Positions 26,863 through 36,484 are shown, numbered from the stretch's first letter. The stretch: DNA of 64,000 bases from Gammaproteobacteria bacterium (GCA_016191285.1 JACPPA010000028.1:64501-128500), one strand, 5' to 3'. Program-made: numbers and translations. Notes: a model not told the origin generated them from the letters alone.

Positions 26863-28531
26863 ATGACGAGCGTCGTCCCACCACGCGTGGTCCGCTGAAA
26901 ATTGCTAAGTCGGGCGCGATGATTTTTCCCATCCGGGAAACTCGCTGCCATTCTTCGTTACTAAGCGCCCCGCGTTCGCTAACTAAGTCTTCGACGAGCG
27001 CGCAGAACTTCGACACTTCCTCGGTGATGTAGTAAACCTCGCTCAAGCGCAGTTTCGCCGCGATATTGCGCGGAGTCGAGGCGATTACGGCTAACAATTG
27101 GCGTTCAGCTTGTTCGTAATGACCATGCGCGATACTGGCGTCGATATCCGCATCCTGTGCGGTGATTTGAACGGGCGCATCCGATGGCAGTAGATTTCGA
27201 TTGGTCGAATCAAATTCGACGACCGGCGTCTCCACACTCGCCGCGCGATCTTTTTTCTTTACCTGCAACTCACGAATCTCACTCTCCATACGGACGCGAT
27301 TTTCCGCTTTACGGGCGACTTCCGCTTTGAGATCAGCCTCGTCGGAGATATGAGCTACCGATTTATCGCGTCGTTTAAGACGCCGAAAAGTCCTCCAACT
27401 GAACCATCCGAGCGCCGCCAGCGCGAAGAGGGCGGCACTCGGCGCGATGCTCGAATACTTTCCGGTCGCTGACGTTGTCGTTTGCTCGCCCGGTTGTGGA
27501 TCGGGAGCCGAGCCCGGAAGTTGAGTCGCGGACCCTACCTTTAGGGGTGCGACCGCTTCATTGCCGACAGTGCTTACAGGCTGTGCTGCCAGAGCAACTG
27601 CGGGTGCCGTCGGTGTGGTACCAAACGAGGCCGCTTGATTAGCATTCGACGGCGTGGCGTATTTAGCGCGTATCGCCGCGAATTTGACCTCGAGGTCCGC
27701 CAACTGTTTAGCTAACGCCGGGTCGCGCTGCGCGACATCCACGGTGGCGACCCGGGTCGGTGCCGCCGCGGTTGTAGTCATTTCTACCCGTGTCGTCATC
27801 GAACTGAAATCGAGGTCAGGCGTGATTCCGATATCTTGCGGCTTCTCCGGCGGATTTCGCGTTACCGCTGCGACTACTGTTTCGGCCATTGCCAGTTGCA
27901 AGGTGACGCCAACTTTTAAGCGATTAATATCGCCGCCGACGAACGCGTCCGGGTTTAGTTCGTGAATCCGCTTCATCAAGGCATTCGGCGCCGCCCGCTC
28001 AAAATGCCGCGCAATCGACCACACCGATTCGCCTGAACGAACCGGCCCATAGGTGGCCGGCAGCGATGAGTTTAGTTTCGTTGTGGAGCGCGGCGAGCGA
28101 ATGCGTTGTCGCGGCGGCACCGCCGCGGCAACCGCGCGAGGTAATCCCGATTCGAGGTTGATCACATAATGGCGCGCCACCGTACGGTCCTCGGCACTAA
28201 CACGTAGCCGAAACGCGAGTTGGCTAACGGTCGGTACCTCGCGAGTGCTCAAGTGAACATACGAATATCCACCCACCGCGTGCACGACTTCGGATTGAAT
28301 CTGCGCGAGCACTGCGCTCTGCGTGTCATACTGATCTATGAAAATATCGCGCGCCAAGGACGTTGCCATCGATTGGGTGCGCTCGGTCGGCGACAAATAA
28401 AGGTCGACATAGGCCTCCAGCGGTCGGTCGTTGCGGCTGTGGGTACGCAATTCGCCGAGACCGAGTGCAAGGGCGAGCGTCGGCGAGGCAACGGCGAAAA
28501 CGGCCAGCAGCCGTGCGGTGGGAGTTATCAT
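26858..28531 (-). CDS. FimV-like LysM membrane protein
   Basis: 557 residues. Signal peptide, then the FimV N-terminal domain (LGLGELRTHSRNDRPLEAYV), a LysM-like peptidoglycan-binding segment (VRSGESVWSIARHFERA, residues about 178-230), a Pro/Thr/Ala-rich spacer, a single membrane helix near 370-388 (APSAALFALAALGWFSW), and a cytoplasmic part with coiled coil and a TPR-like C-terminus (GHYEQAERQLLAVIASTP). FimV proteins organise the cell pole and type IV pilus assembly. Shorter than Pseudomonas FimV (about 900). A strong AGGAGG site precedes the ATG. The stop codon lies in the repeat element. Confidence 0.85.
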   Translation of the reverse strand: MITPTARLLAVFAVASPTLALALGLGELRTHSRNDRPLEAYVDLYLSPTERTQSMATSLARDIFIDQYDTQSAVLAQIQSEVVHAVGGYSYVHLSTREVPTVSQLAFRLRVSAEDRTVARHYVINLESGLPRAVAAAVPPRQRIRSPRSTTKLNSSLPATYGPVRSGESVWSIARHFERAAPNALMKRIHELNPDAFVGGDINRLKVGVTLQLAMAETVVAAVTRNPPEKPQDIGITPDLDFSSMTTRVEMTTTAAAPTRVATVDVAQRDPALAKQLADLEVKFAAIRAKYATPSNANQAASFGTTPTAPAVALAAQPVSTVGNEAVAPLKVGSATQLPGSAPDPQPGEQTTTSATGKYSSIAPSAALFALAALGWFSWRTFRRLKRRDKSVAHISDEADLKAEVARKAENRVRMESEIRELQVKKKDRAASVETPVVEFDSTNRNLLPSDAPVQITAQDADIDASIAHGHYEQAERQLLAVIASTPRNIAAKLRLSEVYYITEEVSKFCALVEDLVSERGALSNEEWQRVSRMGKIIAPDLAIFSGPRVVGRRSSS

Positions 28532-28578
28532 GGTGACCTCCTGCTTACCACCCGATGCGATGGTGAGGGTACTGAAAC

Positions 28579-29301
28579 TTGGGGCTTTTCCTGCTATTAC
28601 AGAGCGCGCCGGGGGCCTTTACCAGGGCTCCAACAAGCTCCTCGGTACGCTATCGGCCAAAACTGCGAACTACTTCACGGATAAAAGGCTTGGTATTACC
28701 AAAGGACCCGCACAAACCAGGGAGTAGCGAGCGCTTTGGCGCCGCGTTCTATCGCCGCTTTTATGGCGCCCGCGCCACTCGCGTGGCAGCCTTCGAAGAC
28801 TACGAAGTCCGCGCTAGACTCTTGGCGGCCTATGCCGCATTGCTGCGCGCGCCGGTCCGTCGAATCCTCGATGTCGGCGCCGGTACCGGCCATTTTCGCA
28901 AGGCGTTAATGGGTTGTTTCAAACGCGCCGAATACGTTGGCATCGAAGTCAGCGAATATGCATGTGAACGCCATGGCTGGCTCAATCGCTCAATCGTCGA
29001 CTACGCCCCGGCCCGCGAATTCGATCTAATCGTATGCCACGATGTGCTGCAATACCTGGTGCGCGCCGATGCAGTTCGGGCGATCGCGAATCTGAAGGCG
29101 CTGTGCGCTGGTCTTCTCTATTGCACGGTCCTCACGCGTGAAGATTGGAACGACAACTGCGACCAAAGCCGCACCGATGGCGATGTCAACTTACGCTCCG
29201 CCGCCTGGTATCGACGCCGCCTAGCGGACGATTTCTGCAAACTCGGAACGGGTGTCTATATCGCGAATCGCTTTGCGGGCCAGTTAAGCGCGCTTGCTTA
29301 A
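28579..29301 (+). CDS. class I SAM-dependent methyltransferase
   Basis: Up to 240 residues. Motif I is intact (RRILDVGAGTGHFRKAL), followed by YVGIEVSEYA and DLIVCHDVLQYL. The C-terminus (SAAWYRRRLADDFCKLGTGVYI) is typical of small-molecule methyltransferases. The start is doubtful: the first in-frame start is a TTG at 28579 with no good ribosome site, the next 35 residues look unlike a folded domain, and a TTG at 28690 is an alternative. Substrate unknown. It is divergent from fimV and convergent with gshA. Confidence 0.8.
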   Translation: MGLFLLLQSAPGAFTRAPTSSSVRYRPKLRTTSRIKGLVLPKDPHKPGSSERFGAAFYRRFYGARATRVAAFEDYEVRARLLAAYAALLRAPVRRILDVGAGTGHFRKALMGCFKRAEYVGIEVSEYACERHGWLNRSIVDYAPAREFDLIVCHDVLQYLVRADAVRAIANLKALCAGLLYCTVLTREDWNDNCDQSRTDGDVNLRSAAWYRRRLADDFCKLGTGVYIANRFAGQLSALA

Positions 29302-29368
29302 ATAAATCGACGAAGTTGAGTGGAGCGCGCATCCGGCTATCGCCCGGGCTGGGATTATTTATTTGAAG

Positions 29369-30952
29369 CTAGCCTTCAGCCAGACGCCCGGCGAAATAGT
29401 GCGCTAAATAATCTTCGAAACTAAGGGTATCGCCGGTCTCCAAGGCGAGTTGCTTGTTGAGCGATTCTTCGGTGATGGTCCGGAATTGTTCGCCAACTGA
29501 ATCAACCAACACCAAATTACGAAAATAATCCGCGTGAGTGGCGGCGAGTTCCAAAGTGAAGTCAAAAAACGATTTCTTCTCCGCGCGAAGGGTCTGGAGC
29601 AAGCGCGCCGAGGGTAGTCGGTCGAGATCATTGAGCGCCGCACGCTGGGTTTCGAGCGCCGCGCGGTACGGCGCGTCCGTGGTCGCGCGATCGAGGATCG
29701 CACAGATCGGTTCCATTGCATTAAAAATCACCGCCGCCCATTCCGTAATCGCGACCCGGCGGTCGCCTTGCATCAGGCGCAGGCCCGGCTCACGACCGCG
29801 TAAGGCGACGGTGAGCTCGTTGTAATCGATCGACCATTGCTCGACCGCCGCGATTGGCGGGCTGTCGGCGAGCAGACACAGAATTAAAAACGCCTCTAAA
29901 AAGTACATATGCTCGAGTTCGACGCCGGTCGGGCTGAAGCAGTAAACATCGAGGGCACGCATTTCGACATACTCGACACCGCGCTCATCCAACGCATGGG
30001 TGGGCTTTTCGCCGGCGCGAATGGTCCGTTTCGGACGAATGTAGCTGTAAAACTCGTTCTCCAGTTGCAGCACGTTGGTGTTCAATTGCACGCGCTGATC
30101 ACCGTCGTAAAGCCCAATCACTTCGTACTCGGGATAGGGTGTGACAATCGCACGCGCCAAGCTCGAGACATAGGGTTCTAAACCATCGTAGGACACATTC
30201 AGCGCGGCTTGATTCTTATTTTTGTAGCCGATGTCGCTCATGCGTAGCGAAGTCGCGTACGGCAGATAATGCGAACATTCGTCAAAGGCTTTAAATCGAG
30301 TCGTCCGCCCGCCCAGAAACGAACTGCAAACCACCGGGCTATTGCCAAACAGGAACGGCACAATCCAACCCAAGCGGCGAAAATTGCGGATTAACGCAAA
30401 GTAACTGCGATCGATGAAATCGCGCAGCCGTCCGCGATCTTTTTCCACCGCTTGGAACAAGGGCCAGAATTCCTGTGGCAATGAGTAATTGAAATGCACG
30501 CCGGCGATTGCCTGCATGCGACGGCCATAACGATAGTCGAGACCCACTCGATACACATGCTTCATGCGACCGATGTTCGAGCGGCCGTAGTCCGCGATTG
30601 GCACCGCGAGATCGTCTTTTATCGCACACGGCATACTGGCGCACCACAGAAGCTCGTCCGGGGTCAATTCACGGTAAATAAATTGATGAGTGCGATGAAG
30701 AAATTCCGCGACTTCGGTGTTCAACGAAAACGCCGGCGTGATTAATTCCGGTAACGCTTCTGAGTAATCGGTGGTGATGAAGGGATGGGTTAGCGCCGAG
30801 CCCCACGCGCGTGGGTGCGGTGTGCTGGCGAGCGTACCATCGCGCCGGATCCGCAAACTCTCTTTTTCCAAGCCACGCTTGCCCCCGGGCAGCGCGTCCG
30901 TGCAACCCGTGGCCTGCATGCGATTGAGACGCTGTTGGGCAAGTTCGTACAC
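29369..30952 (-). CDS. gshA: glutamate-cysteine ligase
   Basis: About 527 residues, the gammaproteobacterial type that makes gamma-glutamylcysteine, the first step of glutathione synthesis. Motifs: GLEKESLRI (substrate/metal binding), FITTDYSEALPELITPA, HFNYSLPQEFW and EYVEMRALDVYCFSPTGVE. The GTG at 30952 is taken as the start because GGAG lies 5 nt upstream and the length then matches E. coli GshA (518); an upstream ORF start adds 44 unlikely residues. It is divergent from the biotin-dependent carboxylase operon. Confidence 0.95.
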   Translation of the reverse strand: MYELAQQRLNRMQATGCTDALPGGKRGLEKESLRIRRDGTLASTPHPRAWGSALTHPFITTDYSEALPELITPAFSLNTEVAEFLHRTHQFIYRELTPDELLWCASMPCAIKDDLAVPIADYGRSNIGRMKHVYRVGLDYRYGRRMQAIAGVHFNYSLPQEFWPLFQAVEKDRGRLRDFIDRSYFALIRNFRRLGWIVPFLFGNSPVVCSSFLGGRTTRFKAFDECSHYLPYATSLRMSDIGYKNKNQAALNVSYDGLEPYVSSLARAIVTPYPEYEVIGLYDGDQRVQLNTNVLQLENEFYSYIRPKRTIRAGEKPTHALDERGVEYVEMRALDVYCFSPTGVELEHMYFLEAFLILCLLADSPPIAAVEQWSIDYNELTVALRGREPGLRLMQGDRRVAITEWAAVIFNAMEPICAILDRATTDAPYRAALETQRAALNDLDRLPSARLLQTLRAEKKSFFDFTLELAATHADYFRNLVLVDSVGEQFRTITEESLNKQLALETGDTLSFEDYLAHYFAGRLAEG

Positions 30953-31125
30953 GATTACTCCGATCACTCGACAAGGCGACAAGCGTGAACGGCGAGTATA
31001 GCAGCGCCCTTGGCGAGCTCGGCGAGTTTTAGCATTTACAAGCAAAAACGATGTCGCATACGATGCGTATCGGTGCCGCCGCAATTTATCCTTAAGCCGC
31101 GCCGGATCCGCCGCTAGAGGTAGTC

Positions 31126-32487
31126 GTGAAAAAGATCTTGATCGCCAATCGCGGCGAAATTGCGTGCCGAATTGTCCACGCCGCGAAAGCGCTGGGACTC
31201 GAAACCGTTGCGGTCTATTCCGACGCGGATGAACACGCCCGCCATGTAAGTCTTGCCGACTCGGCGCTTCGGATCGGGCCGTCGAAGGCGAGTGAAAGCT
31301 ATCTCGTGATTGAAACCATGGTGGCCGCCGCGATTGCCAGTGGCGCGGACGCCGTGCATCCGGGTTATGGGTTTCTCGCCGAGAATGCCGGCTTCGCCCG
31401 GCGAGTGGCCGACGCTGGCTTGATCTTTATCGGACCCACGCCGCCTCAGATCGAGGCCATGGGCGACAAGGAACGCGCGCGGCGCCTGGCGAGCGCGGTT
31501 GGACTGCCTGTTGTTCCAGGCAGCGCGCGCTTCGCAGCCGGCGAATTGGATGGGTTATCGGCGGCCGCTTCAGACATTGGTTATCCGTTGTTAGTGAAAG
31601 CGTCGGCCGGCGGCGGCGGTATTGGCATGCGGCTCGTTGAAGAGCCCGCACAGCTATTAAAAGTCGCGGAGGCGACACAAACCATGGCGGCGCGTTCGTT
31701 TGGCGACGGGACGATTTTCCTCGAACGGTTTGTACCGAAAGCCAGACACGTTGAAATTCAGATCTTCGGCTTCGGTGACGGGCGTGCGGTACATTTCTTC
31801 GAACGCGATTGTTCGGTACAACGACGATTTCAAAAAGTGATTGAAGAATCGCCCGCGCCTGGACTGCCCGCCACGGTGCGCGCCCGCATGGCGGCGGCGG
31901 CGGTCGCGTTGGCGCGCAGTCAACAGTATCGCGGTGCGGGCACCATCGAATTCATTGTGGATGCAGTGAGCTTCGAATTTTTCTTTTTGGAAATGAATAC
32001 CCGGATCCAGGTCGAGCATCCCGTTACCGAAGCGGTGACCGGGCATGATCTGGTAGTCCTACAGTTGCGTTTGGCAGCGGGTGACTCACTCGCCGACATC
32101 ACTCAGGACGTACTCGCCGCCCGCGGCCACGCGATCGAGTGCCGGATTTACGCCGAGAATCCGGCCAAGATGTTTTTGCCGTCGCCCGGCAAATTAAATA
32201 CCTTTGTCATGCCACCGCCGAGCGTACACGTGCGAATCGACACCGGCGTGCGTGAAGGCGATATCATCACAGCGTATTACGATCCCCTGATCGCCAAGTT
32301 AATCTGTTGGGGCGAAACGCGCGGCGCCGCGCTCGAAACGCTCGACACAGCACTGGCGGCTACGCGGATCGAGGGAATTTGGACTAATGTCGAGTTTCTA
32401 CGTCGCGTCGTAACGCATCCGGCATTTGTGGCCGGTGATGTGTTTACTGGATTCATCGAAGCCCATAAGCAAGCGCTCATCGGTTAG
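31126..32487 (+). CDS. biotin carboxylase subunit of a urea-carboxylase-like enzyme
   Basis: 453 residues starting at GTG 31126 with GAGGT 4 nt before. Full AccC-type ATP-grasp enzyme: ILIANRGEIACRI, HPGYGFLAENAGFA, the Gly-rich ATP lid KASAGGGGIGMRL, catalytic FFLEMNTRIQVEHPVTE, and a C-terminal biotin-carboxylase domain. It carboxylates the biotin on the partner carrier protein using ATP and bicarbonate. First of four genes (BC, two carboxyltransferase halves, carrier) on the plus strand. The neighbours are urea-carboxylase-type transferases, not AccA/AccD, so this is not acetyl-CoA carboxylase. Confidence 0.93.
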   Translation: MKKILIANRGEIACRIVHAAKALGLETVAVYSDADEHARHVSLADSALRIGPSKASESYLVIETMVAAAIASGADAVHPGYGFLAENAGFARRVADAGLIFIGPTPPQIEAMGDKERARRLASAVGLPVVPGSARFAAGELDGLSAAASDIGYPLLVKASAGGGGIGMRLVEEPAQLLKVAEATQTMAARSFGDGTIFLERFVPKARHVEIQIFGFGDGRAVHFFERDCSVQRRFQKVIEESPAPGLPATVRARMAAAAVALARSQQYRGAGTIEFIVDAVSFEFFFLEMNTRIQVEHPVTEAVTGHDLVVLQLRLAAGDSLADITQDVLAARGHAIECRIYAENPAKMFLPSPGKLNTFVMPPPSVHVRIDTGVREGDIITAYYDPLIAKLICWGETRGAALETLDTALAATRIEGIWTNVEFLRRVVTHPAFVAGDVFTGFIEAHKQALIG

Positions 32488-32511
32488 CGCACGAACAGGG
32501 GATCAACCGCA

Positions 32512-33384
32512 ATGTTCTACGACGAACCACGCTTTCTGCCGGGCGGCGATCGCTTCATGGTGATCGAATTCGGCGACGAATTGAATTTGGAACTCAATTT
32601 TCGCGGCCAAGGACTGGCGCAATTGATCGGGGAAAATAAGCTCAAAGGAATCATTGAAACAGCGCCATTTTTTGCTTCGATCCTGATCCATTATGACCCC
32701 GAGACCATCGCGTTCGACGATCTCCAGGTTGAAATGACGCGCTTGATTGCTTCGGTCACTACGCTCGATGACGTCGAACTCAATAGTCGTTTGATCTATT
32801 TCCCCGCGGTTTATCTTGATCCGTGGAGCAGTGAGGCGATCGACCAATACATCGAAAAAATTAATCCCAACAAGGAGCGCGATCCCGCCTTTATCGCAAA
32901 GTTGAATCATCTGACCGACGAAGCGCAGTTCGTTCGCGTACATTCCGGGACGGAGTACTGGGTCGCCGCGTTGGGATTCTGGCCCGGCACGCCGTTTATG
33001 ATGCCGCTCGACCCGCGCTGTCGACTGTTCGCGCCTAAATACAATCCACCGCGGACTTTCACTTACAAGGGCACCATCGGCATGGGTGGCGGGGCGACTG
33101 CGATTTATCCAGTCGATGGTCCCGGCGGCTATCAAATATTCGCGCGGACACCGGTGCCGATCTGGGACATGAAACAGCGCCTGCAACCGTTCAAGGCCGC
33201 GCCGTATTTATTGCGGCCTACCGACCGCATGAAATTTATTCATTGCAGCCTGGAAGAATTCGCGGCGATCGAACGGCAGTGCGAAGAAGGTACGTATGAA
33301 ATGAACGTGGTCGGTTATCAGAAGATTTCGCTAAAGCGCTATCGCGAGTGGGTCGCGACGCTCGATCACACGGCGAGATTTTGA
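32512..33384 (+). CDS. carboxyltransferase subunit, allophanate hydrolase subunit 1 / PxpB (KipI) family
   Basis: 290 residues. Matches the CT_C_D (AHS1) family: LNLELNFRGQGLAQLIGE, HSGTEYWVAALGFWPGTPF, LFAPKYNPPRTFTYKGTIG and MGGGATAIYPVDGPGGYQIF, the last being the family's diagnostic G-rich segment. It is longer than PxpB (about 220) because of extra N- and C-terminal regions. With the next gene it corresponds to the carboxyltransferase domain of urea carboxylase. Ribosome site GGGGA 9 nt before the ATG. Confidence 0.88.
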   Translation: MFYDEPRFLPGGDRFMVIEFGDELNLELNFRGQGLAQLIGENKLKGIIETAPFFASILIHYDPETIAFDDLQVEMTRLIASVTTLDDVELNSRLIYFPAVYLDPWSSEAIDQYIEKINPNKERDPAFIAKLNHLTDEAQFVRVHSGTEYWVAALGFWPGTPFMMPLDPRCRLFAPKYNPPRTFTYKGTIGMGGGATAIYPVDGPGGYQIFARTPVPIWDMKQRLQPFKAAPYLLRPTDRMKFIHCSLEEFAAIERQCEEGTYEMNVVGYQKISLKRYREWVATLDHTARF

Positions 33385-33403
33385 GTCAAATTGCGAGGCG
33401 CTC

Positions 33404-34372
33404 ATGTTGGAAGTCATCAAACCCGGACTCGAAACCAGTATTCAAGACTGGCCAGGACGTTACGGCTTTTTAAATGTCGGGTTTCCGTGGTCCGGACCGA
33501 TGGACGCGTGGTCGTTTCGACTCGCCAATTGCCTGGTCGGCAATGCGCCGGGCGCGGCCGCGTTGGAATGCCAATTCATCGGTCCGACATTGAAGTTTCA
33601 TCGCCCGACTGTGATCGCGCTCACCGGTGCCGAGATGCAAGGCACGATCGATGGCGTCCCGCTCCCCTTATGGGAAAGTATCGCGGTAAACGCAGGTGCC
33701 ACGCTCGAAATGAGGTTTGCCAAAACTGGCGCACGCGGGTACTTGGCGATTGCCGGTGGGATTCAGAACGAAGCTTTCTTTGGATCGCGGGCGACGTTTC
33801 ACAAAGGAGGCCTTGGCGGGATGGAAGGTCACGCGATCAAAGCCGGGCAAACCATTCCGGTCGGCGTCGGCGCAAGTAAGGCAGGGCGCAAGGTTCGCTT
33901 GAGTGCACGTCCGCCATTGGTTACCGACAAGCGCTGGCAGGTCGAAGTGGTTGCGGGTCCCAACGACGATTGGATTGATGCGGCGGGTCACGCGCGATTT
34001 TTAGCCATGGATTGGAAGCTGTCATCGAAAAGCGATCGCGGTGGATTTCGCCTGGAAGGTCCGGAGTGGACCTTCACCCACCGTGCCCATCACAAACTGC
34101 CCGAACACGGTTCAGATCCGGCGAACATCGTCGATCACGGGTATCCAGTCGGCGCGATTAATCTCGCCGGGCAAACGCCGATCATTCTCGTCAACGACGG
34201 TCCGAGCGGTGGCGGCTTTATTAATCCCTACACCGTTCCGCAATGCGCGTTCTGGAAACTCGGGCAATCCAAACCCGGTGAAACGTACCGCTTCCATGTC
34301 ATCTCGGTCGTGGAGGCGCAGGCGCGCGCCCGCGCGCTGACGGCACTGTGCACCGAATCCAGTATCGAATAA
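33404..34372 (+). CDS. carboxyltransferase subunit, allophanate hydrolase subunit 2 / PxpC (KipA) family
   Basis: 322 residues of the CT_A_B (AHS2) family: MLEVIKPGLETSIQDWPGR at the start (the hallmark G-x-x-T-S-I-Q-D), FLNVGFPWSGPMDAWSFRLAN, GARGYLAIAGGI, and SDPANIVDHGYPVGAINLAG with TPIILVNDGPSGGGF near the end. It should pair with the preceding subunit to form the carboxyltransferase site. GAGG lies 5 nt before the ATG. 19 nt separate it from the previous gene and 12 nt from the carrier gene. Confidence 0.9.
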   Translation: MLEVIKPGLETSIQDWPGRYGFLNVGFPWSGPMDAWSFRLANCLVGNAPGAAALECQFIGPTLKFHRPTVIALTGAEMQGTIDGVPLPLWESIAVNAGATLEMRFAKTGARGYLAIAGGIQNEAFFGSRATFHKGGLGGMEGHAIKAGQTIPVGVGASKAGRKVRLSARPPLVTDKRWQVEVVAGPNDDWIDAAGHARFLAMDWKLSSKSDRGGFRLEGPEWTFTHRAHHKLPEHGSDPANIVDHGYPVGAINLAGQTPIILVNDGPSGGGFINPYTVPQCAFWKLGQSKPGETYRFHVISVVEAQARARALTALCTESSIE

Positions 34373-34384
34373 GGAGCAAGCGCC

Positions 34385-34603
34385 ATGGCGCACGAAGTCG
34401 AACTGCAAACCGCGGGGAATATGTGGAAGGTGATGGTCAAAACTGGGGATCGCGTGCAAGCGGGCGATACGCTATTCATCATGGAAGTGATGAAGATGGA
34501 AGTTCCGCATGAAGCACCGGCGGCGGGCACGGTGACCGCCGTCAATGTCCACGAAGGAGACGAAGGCTTGGACGCGGGGATAGTCGCGGTGGTGATTGAA
34601 TAG
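34385..34603 (+). CDS. stand-alone biotin carboxyl carrier protein
   Basis: 72 residues, a single biotinyl domain. The biotin acceptor should be K37 in FIMEVMKMEVPHEA (EVMKME where acetyl-CoA carboxylase carriers have EAMKM). There is no N-terminal Pro/Ala-rich arm as in AccB. Strong AAGGAG ribosome site 8 nt before the ATG. Last gene of the four-gene operon; it would shuttle carboxybiotin between the ATP-grasp subunit and the two carboxyltransferase subunits. It ends 6 nt before the convergent cyclase gene. Confidence 0.92.
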   Translation: MAHEVELQTAGNMWKVMVKTGDRVQAGDTLFIMEVMKMEVPHEAPAAGTVTAVNVHEGDEGLDAGIVAVVIE

Positions 34604-34609
34604 TGCGGA

Positions 34610-36409
34610 TCAGTGATCCGGCCAAATGGTACGCAGTATCTCAAGCAGAGGTGTGACGAGGCTGTGGTCGGACTGGCAAGTGACGAGGAAGGTTTCGACG
34701 AACTCACGACTCCAGTGCGGCGCGCCGCGCAGGACGTCGGCAATCGCGACGCGTGCTTCGGTCTCGCGCCCCAAGGCGCCGAGTGCGATAGCGAGCATCG
34801 TCCATGACCAGGGATTCCGTCCACCGGACGCAGTGACGGCGTCGCGCGCGATGACTTCGGCTTCCACCCAACGCCGCGCGAACACGATCGCAATCGCATG
34901 GTACATGGCGGCCTGGTGTGCGCCGGGGTCGTTCGGGTTGAGCCGCTTGAAGCGCGCGAAATGCGCGAGCGCGCGTTCGGGCTCACCCGAAAACATCAAA
35001 CCACGTCCGTAGTAGCAATGCGTCAATACGTCACTCGGATTCGCGCGCAAACTGCGCACGAGATAACCGAGTGATTGCGCCGCCTGGCCAGCGTACTGCA
35101 TCGCCGCCGCGTGGGCGGTCAGAGCCCATGGGTCATGCGGGTCGAGAGCGAGCGCCCTGCGGGTCGCGGCGAGTGATGTTTCGACATCCGCGGCACGATC
35201 CGTGCTCCGCCCGCTCGGGAACTTAAGCGCCGTGAGGAAGCCGAATATGGCCCATGCGTAAGCGTAATCGGGCTCGAGTTCGAGCGCGCGCTCGACCATG
35301 CGCAAGCCCTCTGTGGCAGAAACCGTCCCCATGGTGAAATAGGCGAGCGAGGCGCGCGCTACCAGTGCCCAGGCATCGAGCTGCTCCGGGGGCCGGCGCC
35401 GATGGCGAATGTCTTCGGCCAGCTTCAGATGTGACGCGAGCGCGGTCACGAGAGCTTCAATGACGTCATCGAAGACCTCGAAGATTTCCGCCAGCGTGCG
35501 ATCCTCGCGACCGCTCCAGATCTCGTTCCGAGTTGCGACCTCGACCAAAGCCGCCGTAATTCGCAGCCGCTCGCCAAGCCGACGAACCGCGCCGGTGACG
35601 ACATAGTTCGCGCCGAGCAATTTTCCGATCTCGGTCACGTCACGCGTCTCGCCCTTGAACGCTTTCGCCGAACCGTGCGAGATAATGGCAAAGCGACGAT
35701 CACAGGACAGGCCGCTCGTAATGTCCGCGGTCATGCCCTCCACGAGATACTCGTGTTCGGGATCGGTCGAGAGGTTCGTGAACGACAGCACCGCGATCGT
35801 CGGGATGCCGACGACAACCGCCGCTTGCGACGCAAGCGGCGCGTTCGCGCCACCGGCGTTAACAAGGGGCCGCTCGGATAACGCGTCGGGGTCGATAGCA
35901 TACGCATGCACGCGCTGGCTCACGTTCTTGAGTGTCTGCGGACCGAGATCGCGCACTGAGATGCTGATCTGCGCTTCGACCTGCTCGTAGAACTGCCGTG
36001 ACAGACAGATGCCGCCAGCCGGCGCTAACCCTTCGAGCCGCGCGGCGATGTTCACCCCGTTGCCGTAGAGACGCTCACCAACGATGCGCACGTCACCGAG
36101 ATGCGCGCCGAGTCGAAACACCATTCGCTGTGCCGTGGGTACGTCTGCGGTTCTGACCGCGATCGCGCGCTGAATGGCGAGTGCCGCATACACCGCATGC
36201 ACCGCGCTGCTGAATTCGGCAAGGAAGTTGTCGCCAGTGAAATCGACGATACGACCGTGGTGGGCGAGCACCGCGTGCCCGATGGCATCCCGCGCCGCCG
36301 CAAGCATGACGATGGTGGCACTCTCGTCAGCCGTCATGAGTCGGCTGTAGCCGACGACATCACCGGAGAGGATGGCGAGGAGTCGACGCTCTTCGTCTGG
36401 TGCAGGCAT
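34610..36409 (-). CDS. class III adenylate/guanylate cyclase with TolB-like and TPR domains
   Basis: About 599 residues from ATG 36409. N-terminal cyclase domain (residues 5-165): first metal Asp in LAILSGDVVGYSRLM, second in FTGDNFLAEFSSAV, and the transition-state Asn/Arg in GVNIAARLEGLAPAG. The middle has a TolB-N-like segment (LVEGMTADITSGLSCDRRFA, NYVVTGAVRRLGERLRITAAL). The C-terminal 300 residues are TPR repeats (ALELEPDYAYAWAIFGF, HCYYGRGLMFSGEPERALA). Soluble, with no membrane helix. Probably makes cAMP under control of protein contacts. The proximal MPAP start is preferred over an upstream one 18 codons earlier. Confidence 0.88.
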   Translation of the reverse strand: MPAPDEERRLLAILSGDVVGYSRLMTADESATIVMLAAARDAIGHAVLAHHGRIVDFTGDNFLAEFSSAVHAVYAALAIQRAIAVRTADVPTAQRMVFRLGAHLGDVRIVGERLYGNGVNIAARLEGLAPAGGICLSRQFYEQVEAQISISVRDLGPQTLKNVSQRVHAYAIDPDALSERPLVNAGGANAPLASQAAVVVGIPTIAVLSFTNLSTDPEHEYLVEGMTADITSGLSCDRRFAIISHGSAKAFKGETRDVTEIGKLLGANYVVTGAVRRLGERLRITAALVEVATRNEIWSGREDRTLAEIFEVFDDVIEALVTALASHLKLAEDIRHRRRPPEQLDAWALVARASLAYFTMGTVSATEGLRMVERALELEPDYAYAWAIFGFLTALKFPSGRSTDRAADVETSLAATRRALALDPHDPWALTAHAAAMQYAGQAAQSLGYLVRSLRANPSDVLTHCYYGRGLMFSGEPERALAHFARFKRLNPNDPGAHQAAMYHAIAIVFARRWVEAEVIARDAVTASGGRNPWSWTMLAIALGALGRETEARVAIADVLRGAPHWSREFVETFLVTCQSDHSLVTPLLEILRTIWPDH

Positions 36410-36484
36410 GTCGTCAGGCTCTCCCTTGAGCACATGGTCGTGGCCATTGTGCCGTCGCCGCACACGGCAGCGCGCGACAGTAGG

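Noticed and set aside
32503-33186. 227-codon minus-strand frame inside the PxpB-like gene
   Set aside because: Antisense to a gene with clear family motifs; no ribosome site.
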